The notes beneath the pieces are model-generated. The model ran no database searches, was not told the DNA's origin, and was given only the letters and a program-made list of their open reading frames with translations. From positions 558,001 to 622,000 of the forward strand of contig NZ_JGZI01000010.1 of the NCBI RefSeq assembly GCF_000741705.1: 64,000 bases of DNA. The letters are read 5' to 3'. This DNA is from Bifidobacterium psychraerophilum (lineage in GTDB: Bacteria; Actinomycetota; Actinomycetes; Actinomycetales; Bifidobacteriaceae). Below, in pieces: positions 8,933 to 17,201 of this stretch (position 1 is its first letter; each line of letters starts with the position of its first letter). The translations under genes and the position numbers were made by a program.

Positions 8933-11556
8933 TCAAAATCGGACTCAGGGAGGCCCGCTCCCATTTCTCAAGATTCGTCATGTCGATCATCGCGATCGCG
9001 CTTGGTGTCGGCTTCGTCGTCGGATCCTTCTGCTTCCGCGAGATGCTCAACAACCAAGTGGATCAGATGATGGCCTCCAATATGGATGCCGACGTCTATG
9101 TGCGCGGCGACAAGGCCGTTTCGGATGACGGATCGTCATCATCGCAAAACACATACAACGACATATCCATCTCGCTGACAGACGACGTCTCATCGCTTTC
9201 AGGCGTGAAGTCGGCGAAGGTGACGTACTCCGTCTCAGGTCTGGTGCTGGTGGGCAAAGACGGCAATGCCGTCGCCACCGTTGGTGCGCCGACCCTGGGA
9301 ATCGGGATTTCATCGGCGGAACCCTGGCGCTCGGCCTCACTGACCCAGGGCAGCTATGCCTCCGGCAAGGATGAGATAGCCCTCGACTCCTACGCCGCGC
9401 AGAAGGCCGACCTCAAGGTCGGCGATCAGACCACGCTGGTGTATCCCGATGGACCACGCACCGTGAAGGTCAGCGGCATCTTCCACACTTCGAACAGCCA
9501 GGCCGGAGCCCTGATCATCGGACTCGACCCCACCGTGGCCAAGGCCTCAAGCGACGCGCTCGCGGAAGATCCCAACGTCACGCAATACATCGCGGTGTAC
9601 GGATCGGCGAACGGCGGCACCGCATTGGACGCGGCGCAGCAGAGCGCACTCGCGGACACCATCAATAACTCCCTGCCTGCGTCAAGCAAGGCGAGGGCCG
9701 TCACCGGCGACACCATACGTGACGAACAGTCGCAATCGGTGAAGGACTCATTGGGCTTCATCCAGCCGCTTATTCTGATATTCGCGATTATCGCCCTCTT
9801 CGTCGGATCCTTCATCATCGCCAATACCTTCTCCATGATCGTGCGTGAATCGATGCGCGGCTATGCGCTGCTACGCTCGGTCGGAGCGTCCCCGGGGCAG
9901 GTTTTCGCCACGGTTATCGTCCAGGCGATCGTGCTCGGTATCGTGGGATCGCTTGCGGGCATCGGCTTGGGCTGGGGCATGGTGAAACTGATAGCTGAAG
10001 GGATGTCCCAGATCGGTTCGCCTCTCACCGGCTCATCCAACCCGACCTGGCGCGATGTGATCATCGCTCTGCTCGTTGGTGTGTGCGTCTCCCTGTTCGG
10101 TGCCGCACTCCCCGCCAAGCACGCCTCACTCGCCCCGCCGCTTCAGGCCATGAACGAAACCGTGAATCCGGAGAAGCCCACGCGTCTGCGCGCGATGCTG
10201 GGTGGCATCATGTGCATTCTGGGCATCGGATGCTGGGTGTTCACCGTCATGCTCGCCGACAACAAGGACGGGCTTACCCCCTGGAAGACGGTTAATGACA
10301 TGAACAGCGGGTGGCCGCTGGGCGTAGGCGCCGCGCTGCTGGTTATCGGATTCATCGTGCTGAGCCCCGCTCTTGTCACAGGGGTGAGCAGGGTTCTGGG
10401 AAGCTTGCCTTCCGTGTTCTTCCCTGTCACAGGAAAGCTTGCGACCAGAAACCTCGCCCGTTCAAAACGTCGCACGGCGAACACCGCCGCCGCGCTCTTC
10501 GTCGGTATCGCTATTGTCAGTTGCCTGGGCGTTGTCGCATCCTCCGCGAAGGCCTCGGTGGCCGGAATCGTCGACAACGGTCTCAAATCGGAATTCGTCG
10601 CGATGGCGAGCGGAGGCATGGGTGTGATCCCCGATGCCGCCGTGGATGCGGTCAAGGGTGTGGACGGCGTGAAGTCCGTCACGGCGAACAAACTCCTGCA
10701 GCATGTTGAATACGACGGGAAAAGCTCCACGGCATCGACCGTGACCACGGATAGCTCGCTGTTCACCGACGTCTTCACTCCGGCGAATACCGAAGGGGAC
10801 CCGACGAAGGCGCTCAAGAACAATGAGATGGTCGTCGCGAAGAACACCGCCGACGATCATGGTTGGGCGATCGGCGACCGCATCGAGGTATCCACTGATC
10901 TCGCGACCGTGAAGCTCACCGTCGGTGCCATCACCAGCGATGCGACATTCAGCTCATCCATCATCATCGGCCATACGGAGGCGGATAAGCTCGTCGTACC
11001 GCAGATGCAACGCACCACGGCGATGTACATCAGCACCACGAAGGGCGCCGATCTGGCCAAGGTGAAAAAGGATCTCATCGCCGCAGTGAAACCGTATTAC
11101 GTCATTTCGGTGATGGACAGGGATGAGTTCAAATCCACGATCTCCTCGATGGTCGATCAGATCATGCTGATTCTGTATGCGCTGTTGGCACTGTCCATCG
11201 TGATCGCGATATTCGGCATCGTCAACACCCTGGCCTTGAGCGTTTCCGAGCGCACGCGCGAGATCGGCCTGCTCAGGGCCATCGGCACAGGCAAGGGTCA
11301 GGTTCGCGGCATGCTGGCCATCGAAGCTTCGATGATCTCCGTTTTCGGCACCTTGATCGGCCTGCTGGTCGGCAGTGCCGCGGGCGTGGTGATTCAGAAG
11401 GTCTATGCCTCGCAAGGTCTGGAGACGCTCAGCGTCCCCTGGGGGCAGCTCATCGTATTCCTGTTCATGGCCATTCTCGTGGGCGTGCTGGCGAGTTTGC
11501 CACCAGCCAGAAGAGCGCTGAAGGTCCCGGTGCTGGATGCCGTCGCCAGCGAGTAG
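8929..11556 (+). CDS. FtsX-like ABC permease with two FtsX domains
   Basis: Membrane partner of the ATPase just upstream. The 875-aa product has an N-terminal helix (HFSRFVMSIIAIALGVGFVVGSFCF), an extracellular MacB-like domain of about 230 residues, then three helices around 280-400 with the FtsX loop RESMRGYALLRSVGASPGQV. A second half repeats this plan, with helices near 425-470, another large extracellular domain and a last FtsX block containing SERTREIGLLRAIGTGKGQVRGM. This duplicated architecture is the usual actinobacterial form. The GTG start at 8929 overlaps the previous stop. No function beyond an ABC3-type transporter can be inferred. Confidence 0.93.
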   Translation: MIKIGLREARSHFSRFVMSIIAIALGVGFVVGSFCFREMLNNQVDQMMASNMDADVYVRGDKAVSDDGSSSSQNTYNDISISLTDDVSSLSGVKSAKVTYSVSGLVLVGKDGNAVATVGAPTLGIGISSAEPWRSASLTQGSYASGKDEIALDSYAAQKADLKVGDQTTLVYPDGPRTVKVSGIFHTSNSQAGALIIGLDPTVAKASSDALAEDPNVTQYIAVYGSANGGTALDAAQQSALADTINNSLPASSKARAVTGDTIRDEQSQSVKDSLGFIQPLILIFAIIALFVGSFIIANTFSMIVRESMRGYALLRSVGASPGQVFATVIVQAIVLGIVGSLAGIGLGWGMVKLIAEGMSQIGSPLTGSSNPTWRDVIIALLVGVCVSLFGAALPAKHASLAPPLQAMNETVNPEKPTRLRAMLGGIMCILGIGCWVFTVMLADNKDGLTPWKTVNDMNSGWPLGVGAALLVIGFIVLSPALVTGVSRVLGSLPSVFFPVTGKLATRNLARSKRRTANTAAALFVGIAIVSCLGVVASSAKASVAGIVDNGLKSEFVAMASGGMGVIPDAAVDAVKGVDGVKSVTANKLLQHVEYDGKSSTASTVTTDSSLFTDVFTPANTEGDPTKALKNNEMVVAKNTADDHGWAIGDRIEVSTDLATVKLTVGAITSDATFSSSIIIGHTEADKLVVPQMQRTTAMYISTTKGADLAKVKKDLIAAVKPYYVISVMDRDEFKSTISSMVDQIMLILYALLALSIVIAIFGIVNTLALSVSERTREIGLLRAIGTGKGQVRGMLAIEASMISVFGTLIGLLVGSAAGVVIQKVYASQGLETLSVPWGQLIVFLFMAILVGVLASLPPARRALKVPVLDAVASE

Positions 11557-11614
11557 CATCGGCCCCATGAGGGCGGAACAGCACGACAGTGCAGCCAGGA
11601 GAGGGGACGCGGGC

Positions 11615-11941
11615 ATGCCACAGGCAGATGGTCCAAAGGTCCCCCTCCGGCGGGACGAGGATTCGGAAGCTCGGGAAAAGGCCGAGATCACGGCCCGGCA
11701 GAGCAGGCTCCCCCGTCGGATCCCCGTGGGTGCCAGGGTCGTCGTCAGAACCGCAGAGGGTGTGGATCCCGATGATGGCCGCATGAAATACCGCGACTTC
11801 ATCGGGCATGTGCACCATTGGGATGGCAATGAACTCGATCTGCTGCGCGATCCCGCCGCGAATGGCTCGCGCGCGGCTCAACGGCTGTGGATCGAGGCAG
11901 GCAGGATCGTCCGTATCAAAGCCATCCCGGAACGCCGATGA
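11615..11941 (+). CDS. Small conserved protein of unknown function
   Basis: A 108-aa basic protein whose C-terminal 75 residues look structured: PVGARVVVRTAEGVDPDDGR, then YRDFIGHV, WDGNELDLLRDPAANGSR and VRIKAIPERR. The style resembles a small beta-barrel protein restricted to bifidobacteria and relatives (possibly the family labelled DUF6725; recalled, not checked). I chose ATG 11615, which has GAGGGG 8 nt upstream. An in-frame ATG at 11567 would add 16 residues, and an earlier one overlaps the permease gene. It lies 58 nt after the permease stop on the same strand and may be co-transcribed. No role can be assigned. Confidence 0.7.
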   Translation: MPQADGPKVPLRRDEDSEAREKAEITARQSRLPRRIPVGARVVVRTAEGVDPDDGRMKYRDFIGHVHHWDGNELDLLRDPAANGSRAAQRLWIEAGRIVRIKAIPERR

Positions 11942-11970
11942 TCTGACGGCACCCTGGGATTTGGGAACGC

Positions 11971-13074
11971 TCAGCTCATGGCCCTGGTCATGATCCGGGC
12001 TTCATGGGTGGTCAGAAAAGCAGTGATCCGCTCTCCCCTGCGTGCTGATTGAAGCAGCTCCTCACGCCAGGAGGCGTCATCCAGCAGGATGCTGTCCGAA
12101 GCCCCGTCACTCTCCCGGTCCCTGTTCTCGGCATCCCCTCCGTCACGCTGATTGGCCTTGAAGACGCGGAAGGGATCGGCCTGGGCAAAGAAGCGGGTGA
12201 TTGCCGCTTCATCCCCGTCATGGAGGGCATCGGCGACATTCGTCAAGCGTTGGGCCACGGATCTGAGCAACGCTTCGACATTCCTCGAATCCTCCTCGAC
12301 CATCGCCCTGGTGCGCATCGGATCGGTCAGTGAGACCCTGGTCATATCGCGCCATGAACCGGCGGAGAGCGCAACCGCGATATTGCGGTCGGCCGAGTCC
12401 ACCAGCTCGTTGGAGAGCGCGGTGGACACCACATGCGGCATGTGGGAGATCAGAGCGGCACAGGCGTCATGGGTGCCGTCGTCGAGGGCTATCAGAGCGT
12501 TATCCGCACCTTTGCAGATCATATCGGCCACCGTCAGGAAGCGTGAGTATGCGGTTTGCTCATCGACGGTCACCGCCCATAGGGCCTGATCCAGCAAGCC
12601 GCTGCTTGATGCCTCGAATCCTGAGCATTCATTGCCTGCCATGGGGTGGGCGCCTACGTAATACTCACCCAGGCCCGCTGCATTCACCTGCTCGCGAACC
12701 TCTCCTTTGACGCTGCCGACGTCGCTAAGTGTGATCGAAGGGTGCCACGAAGGTGCCAGCTCCTTGAGGATGCCGGGGATGGTCACCAGCGGCGTGGCGA
12801 GTACCAGCACGTCGGGTTTTCCCGTCACCAGGTCCTGTAAGGAATCGACGCAGTGAATCCCCGCCTTCGTCGCCTCCTTGTACGGGCGGTCGTTATGGTT
12901 CCAGGCAATCACGAAACGACCACGCTCGACCAGTCTGCGTGCCAATGAGCCGCCGATCAGTCCCAGACCCGCTATCGCGATTTTGTGCGCCGAGGTCAGA
13001 ATCGGTGATGCCTCAGCCCCCTTCAACGGATGCATCATGCCCGAAGCGTGAGAATCCGGCATGGCGGTCACCAT
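11971..13074 (-). CDS. tyrA: Prephenate dehydrogenase
   Basis: Cytoplasmic NAD(P)-dependent enzyme that oxidatively decarboxylates prephenate to 4-hydroxyphenylpyruvate in tyrosine synthesis. The 367-aa product has an N-terminal dinucleotide fold (KIAIAGLGLIGGSLARRL, about 30-47), LVLATPLVTIPGIL, the TyrA motif DVGSVKGEV and the substrate-site region GAHPMAGNECSGFEAS. A helical dimer domain follows. The last 60 residues are low in conservation; I see no ACT domain. ATG 13074 has AAGGAG at 5-nt spacing and overlaps the pheA stop by 7 nt, so pheA and tyrA are coupled. Confidence 0.94.
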   Translation of the reverse strand: MVTAMPDSHASGMMHPLKGAEASPILTSAHKIAIAGLGLIGGSLARRLVERGRFVIAWNHNDRPYKEATKAGIHCVDSLQDLVTGKPDVLVLATPLVTIPGILKELAPSWHPSITLSDVGSVKGEVREQVNAAGLGEYYVGAHPMAGNECSGFEASSSGLLDQALWAVTVDEQTAYSRFLTVADMICKGADNALIALDDGTHDACAALISHMPHVVSTALSNELVDSADRNIAVALSAGSWRDMTRVSLTDPMRTRAMVEEDSRNVEALLRSVAQRLTNVADALHDGDEAAITRFFAQADPFRVFKANQRDGGDAENRDRESDGASDSILLDDASWREELLQSARRGERITAFLTTHEARIMTRAMS

Positions 13075-14093
13075 AGCAACTCCTTACTTACGTATTCATT
13101 GGTCATAGCACGATCGTCCTCCGCAGCCGTGAAGCCGGAGGACACCCCACCGTCCGGAAGCATCCAGGCCGTCACCGGAGGGTTGGGGCGCTCACGTCTG
13201 GGGTAGACGGCAAGCGTTTTGACCCAATCCCCCTTGGCGATCATCGTCTTCAAAGCCTCTCGGAAGCGTTGTTGCCACGGTGCGGCGTCAATCGTGGCGA
13301 TGAAACTGTAGGTACCGTCATTGCCCTTGATCGGACGCGAAATGAAGCTGGTCATATTCAAGCCTGCGTCACGCAGCACATCCAGCGCGTCTGCGAGCAC
13401 CCCCGGGCCTGTACTAAGCGGGATGAAGGCGACGATCGACTCAAACTCGCCATCGCTCTGACCCTCTTGACCGTGCAGGAACTCAGCGGCCTGCGTTCTC
13501 TGGGCCATCACGAGGAATTCGGTTCGTGCGCCCTGATAATCCTGCACCTCGGTATCCAAGGTCCGCAGCCCATACAACGATCCACAGATGCGCGGCCCCA
13601 GGGCGACCTGTCCCGGTTCCACATCCCTGCATGCCGCCGCATTGGATGCGGCCGGCACAGGGCGCAGACCTTCCCGTTCGATGTAGCCTGAGCACTGCGC
13701 AAGACCATGCGGGTGTGCGCTCACCTCCCGCTGCGCCGAAGGATCCTGCTGCGAATCACCATCCCTGGTGAAGGCGTCGAAGGCTATAGGCACCCCCACC
13801 CTGGCGAATGCGGCAATATTGCGTGCGTCGATCATCGCATCGAGATTGGGGACCACATATCCCTCGACATTGCTCTCCCAGGCGATCACACCCCAACCGT
13901 CCCCCGACTCCACGGCGGACATGATCGCGGACGCGCTGCGCTCGGCGATCAGCAGAGCACCACCCTCACCCGGTAGCAGGGCGCGGACGGCATCATTCGC
14001 CGCCTGATGGGTGAAGGAGCCTTCGGGGCCGAGGTAATGCACGTGAACCGGTGAGCTTCGGGATGCTGAATCCGATTGCGGAGTGGTGGTCAT
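13068..14093 (-). CDS. pheA: Prephenate dehydratase with ACT domain
   Basis: Converts prephenate to phenylpyruvate in phenylalanine synthesis. The 341-aa protein has the periplasmic-binding-like catalytic region starting HYLGPEGSFTHQAA, WGVIAWESNVEGYVVPNLD, and an ACT domain (GPGVLADALDVLRDAGLNMT, ISRPIKG) that normally binds phenylalanine for feedback control. The usual N-x-T-R-F signature appears here as GARTEFLV: the catalytic Thr is kept but the next residue is Glu. A roughly 55-residue C-terminal tail runs beyond the ACT domain. The start overlaps the stop of the upstream membrane-protein gene (ATGA). It is followed by tyrA, forming an aromatic amino acid operon. Confidence 0.93.
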   Translation of the reverse strand: MTTTPQSDSASRSSPVHVHYLGPEGSFTHQAANDAVRALLPGEGGALLIAERSASAIMSAVESGDGWGVIAWESNVEGYVVPNLDAMIDARNIAAFARVGVPIAFDAFTRDGDSQQDPSAQREVSAHPHGLAQCSGYIEREGLRPVPAASNAAACRDVEPGQVALGPRICGSLYGLRTLDTEVQDYQGARTEFLVMAQRTQAAEFLHGQEGQSDGEFESIVAFIPLSTGPGVLADALDVLRDAGLNMTSFISRPIKGNDGTYSFIATIDAAPWQQRFREALKTMIAKGDWVKTLAVYPRRERPNPPVTAWMLPDGGVSSGFTAAEDDRAMTNEYVSKELLW

Positions 14094-14695
14094 GATTGCG
14101 TCCGTGGATCGCCCGAAGCCTGATTATCCAAGACGGCACTGTCCGAGGCGGCACTGTCCGCAGCAACACTGTCCGATACGAGCGCGTCCGCCGCCGTATC
14201 ATCCGCCTGCCGCTTCACGGTGTGCACCTGATACCAACGCTGGGGAAACACCAGCATCACCAATTGCACCACGATAACGCCGAAAAGCCAGATATATCCG
14301 GCGTGCAGCCCGAAGAAACTGAGGAACACACCCTTGCCACCGACCGGCACGAGCACATCCCCACCAGGCCCCGGAAAAGCCATAAGCCATGCCATGGCCG
14401 AGGAGGAAAGCAGATGGAAGCCCGCTCCGAGAACCCCGCTGCGGCTTCGTGCCGCCCAGGCGGATAGCCCTACCAGCAGCAGGGCGAGCACCAGACCATA
14501 GGGAATGTTGCTGGCAGCCCCCATCCTGTGGGCTGGACCGGCCACAGCCGCGGCGAGAAAACCGCTGATGATCGCGATGAACAATCGTCCCGGTACGCCC
14601 AACTGGTATGAGAAAGGAAGATAGGTGCCCGTATGCTTCACGGAAGCACCCGCTGAGGTGCTGCCGATCGGCTCTTGGAAACTCGATGATGCCAT
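14090..14695 (-). CDS. Small integral membrane protein of unknown function
   Basis: A 201-aa protein with four predicted membrane segments: LFIAIISGFLAAAVAGPA, GLVLALLLVGLSAWAA, HLLSSSAMAWLMAFPG and YIWLFGVIVVQLVMLVFP. The tail of about 45 residues is rich in Asp, Ala and Ser, with a repeated SDS(V/A)AADSAASDSA pattern. The layout recalls small actinobacterial membrane proteins such as DUF6113, but I cannot confirm membership. Its stop overlaps the pheA start, so it is translated with pheA-tyrA, though nothing suggests an aromatic transport role. A weak GGTGG precedes ATG 14695. Confidence 0.75.
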   Translation of the reverse strand: MASSSFQEPIGSTSAGASVKHTGTYLPFSYQLGVPGRLFIAIISGFLAAAVAGPAHRMGAASNIPYGLVLALLLVGLSAWAARSRSGVLGAGFHLLSSSAMAWLMAFPGPGGDVLVPVGGKGVFLSFFGLHAGYIWLFGVIVVQLVMLVFPQRWYQVHTVKRQADDTAADALVSDSVAADSAASDSAVLDNQASGDPRTQS

Positions 14696-14832
14696 GCCAC
14701 CAGATTAGCCCACACCCTGTCATCCCGTGCGAAGCATCCTGCTGCACCTTCATCATGCGGCATGGTGAATACCTCGTTGCGAACACCTCTTTCCGCATAG
14801 GGCATTGGCGTATCCCACCGCGGATAATGAAT

Positions 14833-14861
14833 GTGCCACCCGCGATGCACGCGGGTGGCAC
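14833..14861 (-). terminator. Strong hairpin downstream of typA
   Basis: A perfect 11-bp inverted repeat (14833-14843 with 14851-14861, arm GTGCCACCCGC) has a 7-nt loop. It lies about 80 nt beyond the typA stop. A second hairpin sits closer to the stop (CCGGTC at 14904-14909 with GACCGG at 14927-14932, plus an inner AGTC/GACT). Neither has a clear U-tract. Together they probably separate typA from the pheA operon. Nothing else is seen in 14696-14938. Confidence 0.6.
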
Positions 14862-14938
14862 TCTGATCGGCACATCCATCACACTAGGTGATGGCTCCTT
14901 CATCCGGTCACAGTCGGATGGACTGCGACCGGCATAGC

Positions 14939-16861
14939 TCAGCTATTCTGGTTTTGGCGGCGCTGCTTGGAGTACCACTTGTACCACTGATCGCGGTCGA
15001 GGATGATCTTGCGGATGCGGATGCTCTCCGGTGTCACCTCGACGCATTCATCCTCGTTGGCGAAGTCCAGGGACTCCTCAAGGCTCATGCTGATCGGCGG
15101 TGTCAGCGTCTCCAGCACGTCTGCGGTGGCGGAACGCATATTGGTCATATGCTTTTCCAAGGTGACATTGATGTCGAGATCACCAGGCTTGTTCGTCACA
15201 CCGACGACCTGACCTTCATACACCGCTGCCTGTGGCTGCACGAAGAAGTTGCCACGGGCCTGGAGCTTCTGCATGGCGTAGGGGCTCGCCTTGCCCTTGC
15301 GGTCAGCGACCATCGAGCCGTTCTGACGGGTCACGATGGCACCTGCCCAAGGGGCGTATCCGGCTGAAATGGAGGATGCGATGCCGGTGCCGCGTGTGGC
15401 GCTGAGCAGCGCGGTGCGGAATCCGATCAGACCACGGCTCGGCACGGTGAACTCGATGCGCACCCAGCCTGAACCATGATTGCTCATCGAGTCCATACGG
15501 CCCTTGCGCTCGGCCAACAGCTGCGTGACGGTACCCATGTATTCATCAGGTACGTCGATGGTGGTGGCTTCCATAGGCTCATTGATCTTGCCATCAATGA
15601 TCTTCGTGACCACCTGTGGGCGACCGACGGTCAGCTCGTATCCTTCACGGCGCATTTCCTCGGCCAGAATGGCCAACGCGAGTTCGCCACGGCCTTGAAC
15701 CTCCCAAGCGTCAGGACGCTCGGTGGGAACCACATGGATCGAGACGTTACCGATCAACTCGCGCTGCAGGCGATCATTGAGCATACGTGCGGTCAGCTTG
15801 TGGTCTTTCCCTTCTGTACCCACCAGAGGAGAATCATTGGTGCCGAAGGTCATCGAAATGGCGGGCTCGTCAACGTGGATGAGCGGCAAGGGCTTGGGAT
15901 CGTTGGGATCGACGATCGTCTCACCGATCATGATGTCGGAGACGCCGGCGATGGCGACGATGTCCCCGGGGCCGGCTTCCTCGACAGGAACGCGCTCAAG
16001 ACCCTTGGTGCGCAGCACCTCGGTGAGCTTGAAGTTCTCCAAGGAGCCGTCCACACGGGACAGTCCGTAGTTCTTGCCCTTGACCAAGGTGCCGTTGTAG
16101 ATGCGCACCAGACCCAGACGTCCGAGGTAATCGGATGCGTCGATGTTGGTCACATGAGCCTGCAGAGGAGCATCCTCGTCATACTGGGGAGCCGGGATGT
16201 TCTTGAGGATCGCGTCGAACAGCGGCTCAAGATCGTCATTGTCAGGAGCTTCGCCATCGGCAGGCCTCTCGGTGGAGGCATGACCGACCTTTGCGGCGCA
16301 GTAGATCACCGGCAGATCGAGCAGTGCATCGAGGTCAAGGTCGATGCCTTCCTCGCTGACATCCTGTGCCAGACCGAGCAGCAGATCGGTGCTCTCGGAT
16401 ACGACCTCTTCGATGCGCGCATCGGGGCGATCGGTCTTGTTCACGCACAGAATCACCGGAAGCTTGGCTTCCAGCGCCTTGCGCAGCACGAAACGCGTCT
16501 GCGGCAGCGGGCCTTCGGATGCATCGACCAGCAGCACCACACCGTCAACCATCGAGATACCGCGCTCGACTTCGCCGCCAAAATCGGCGTGGCCTGGGGT
16601 ATCCACCACGTTGATGGTGATGCCCTCGGGCTCACCCAGCTCTTCGGCCAGAGGGCCGGTGTACTGCACAGCAGTGTTCTTCGCCAGGATGGTGATGCCC
16701 TTTTCACGCTCAAGAGCGTTGGAATCGAGCACGCGATCCGGGACTTCTTCCCTCTCTGAGAAGACATTCGACTGCTTGAGCATCGCATTCACCAGGGTCG
16801 TTTTGCCGTGATCAACGTGTGCCACGATCGCCACATTTCGAATATCGCCACGAACCGCCAT
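14939..16861 (-). CDS. typA: Ribosome-binding GTPase TypA/BipA
   Basis: Translational GTPase that binds the ribosome and helps 50S assembly and stress adaptation. The 640-aa product has G1 AHVDHGKTTL, the switch region with GITILAKNT, G3 DTPGHADF and G4 NKTDR, followed by the EF-G-like domains II, III and V and the BipA-specific C-terminal domain. ATG 16861 matches the family start (MAVRGDIRNVAIVAHVDHGK) and has GAGG 5 nt upstream; a longer in-frame start at 16915 adds 18 unsupported residues. Length is normal. The gene is probably a single unit bounded by hairpins downstream. Confidence 0.95.
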   Translation of the reverse strand: MAVRGDIRNVAIVAHVDHGKTTLVNAMLKQSNVFSEREEVPDRVLDSNALEREKGITILAKNTAVQYTGPLAEELGEPEGITINVVDTPGHADFGGEVERGISMVDGVVLLVDASEGPLPQTRFVLRKALEAKLPVILCVNKTDRPDARIEEVVSESTDLLLGLAQDVSEEGIDLDLDALLDLPVIYCAAKVGHASTERPADGEAPDNDDLEPLFDAILKNIPAPQYDEDAPLQAHVTNIDASDYLGRLGLVRIYNGTLVKGKNYGLSRVDGSLENFKLTEVLRTKGLERVPVEEAGPGDIVAIAGVSDIMIGETIVDPNDPKPLPLIHVDEPAISMTFGTNDSPLVGTEGKDHKLTARMLNDRLQRELIGNVSIHVVPTERPDAWEVQGRGELALAILAEEMRREGYELTVGRPQVVTKIIDGKINEPMEATTIDVPDEYMGTVTQLLAERKGRMDSMSNHGSGWVRIEFTVPSRGLIGFRTALLSATRGTGIASSISAGYAPWAGAIVTRQNGSMVADRKGKASPYAMQKLQARGNFFVQPQAAVYEGQVVGVTNKPGDLDINVTLEKHMTNMRSATADVLETLTPPISMSLEESLDFANEDECVEVTPESIRIRKIILDRDQWYKWYSKQRRQNQNS

Positions 16862-17107
16862 CAAAACCTCATTCTGTATTTTGTGTTTTCTCGCCGTATC
16901 AAAGATGTCCGGCATAAGAGACCTTCAAAAGAAACCTCGCCAATTCTAGCGATGTTTCTCGACTTATTCACCAGCAAGAGATTCTATACCTTGTTGACCG
17001 CGTATGTTGATGCCTGAGATCACGCAAAAGCCATGCCGAATCACTGATTTCGGGCACCGTCCCGCGCACCGGATCCTCTAGCTGCATGTGCTGTGCGCTT
17101 GTATGTA

Positions 17108-17149
17108 TTCGACGCGCTCGATGCACTCGACGCACTCGATGTATTCGAT
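17108..17149. repeat. Degenerate 9-nt tandem repeat
   Basis: About 4.7 units of a 9-mer with consensus (C/T)TCGA(C/T)G(C/T)(A/G) run in tandem, alternating CTCGATGCA and CTCGACGCA. Unit length is a multiple of three, but no gene with a ribosome site reads through it. It lies about 50 nt downstream of the surface-protein gene. Confidence 0.7.
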
Positions 17150-17155
17150 CCTGTT

Positions 17156-17181
17156 GCCGCTCTCGCTGCGGGGAGAGCGGC
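17156..17181 (-). terminator. Hairpin downstream of the surface-protein gene
   Basis: A perfect 9-bp inverted repeat (GCCGCTCTC at 17156-17164 with 17173-17181) has an 8-nt loop. It starts about 20 nt after the stop of the large LPxTG protein gene read leftwards. No U-tract is present, so termination efficiency is uncertain. Confidence 0.6.
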
Positions 17182-17201
17182 ACGGGACCTTCCCTTCTTG
17201 T

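Larger units (their letters stand above)
16862..17201. other. Intergenic region upstream of typA
   Basis: These 340 nt between two leftward genes must contain the typA promoter, which I could not place firmly. The left half is relatively AT-rich around 16930-17010. The right part holds the 9-nt tandem array and the hairpin listed separately. No coding potential is convincing. Confidence 0.4.

Noticed and set aside
14925-14950. GGCATAGCTCAG-like string that resembles the start of a tRNA
   Set aside because: There is no T-loop GTTCRANNC or acceptor stem downstream; the sequence runs into the typA stop codon.
15476-16759. 427-codon + strand open frame over typA
   Set aside because: Complement of a highly conserved GTPase gene; no ribosome site or family-like sequence.
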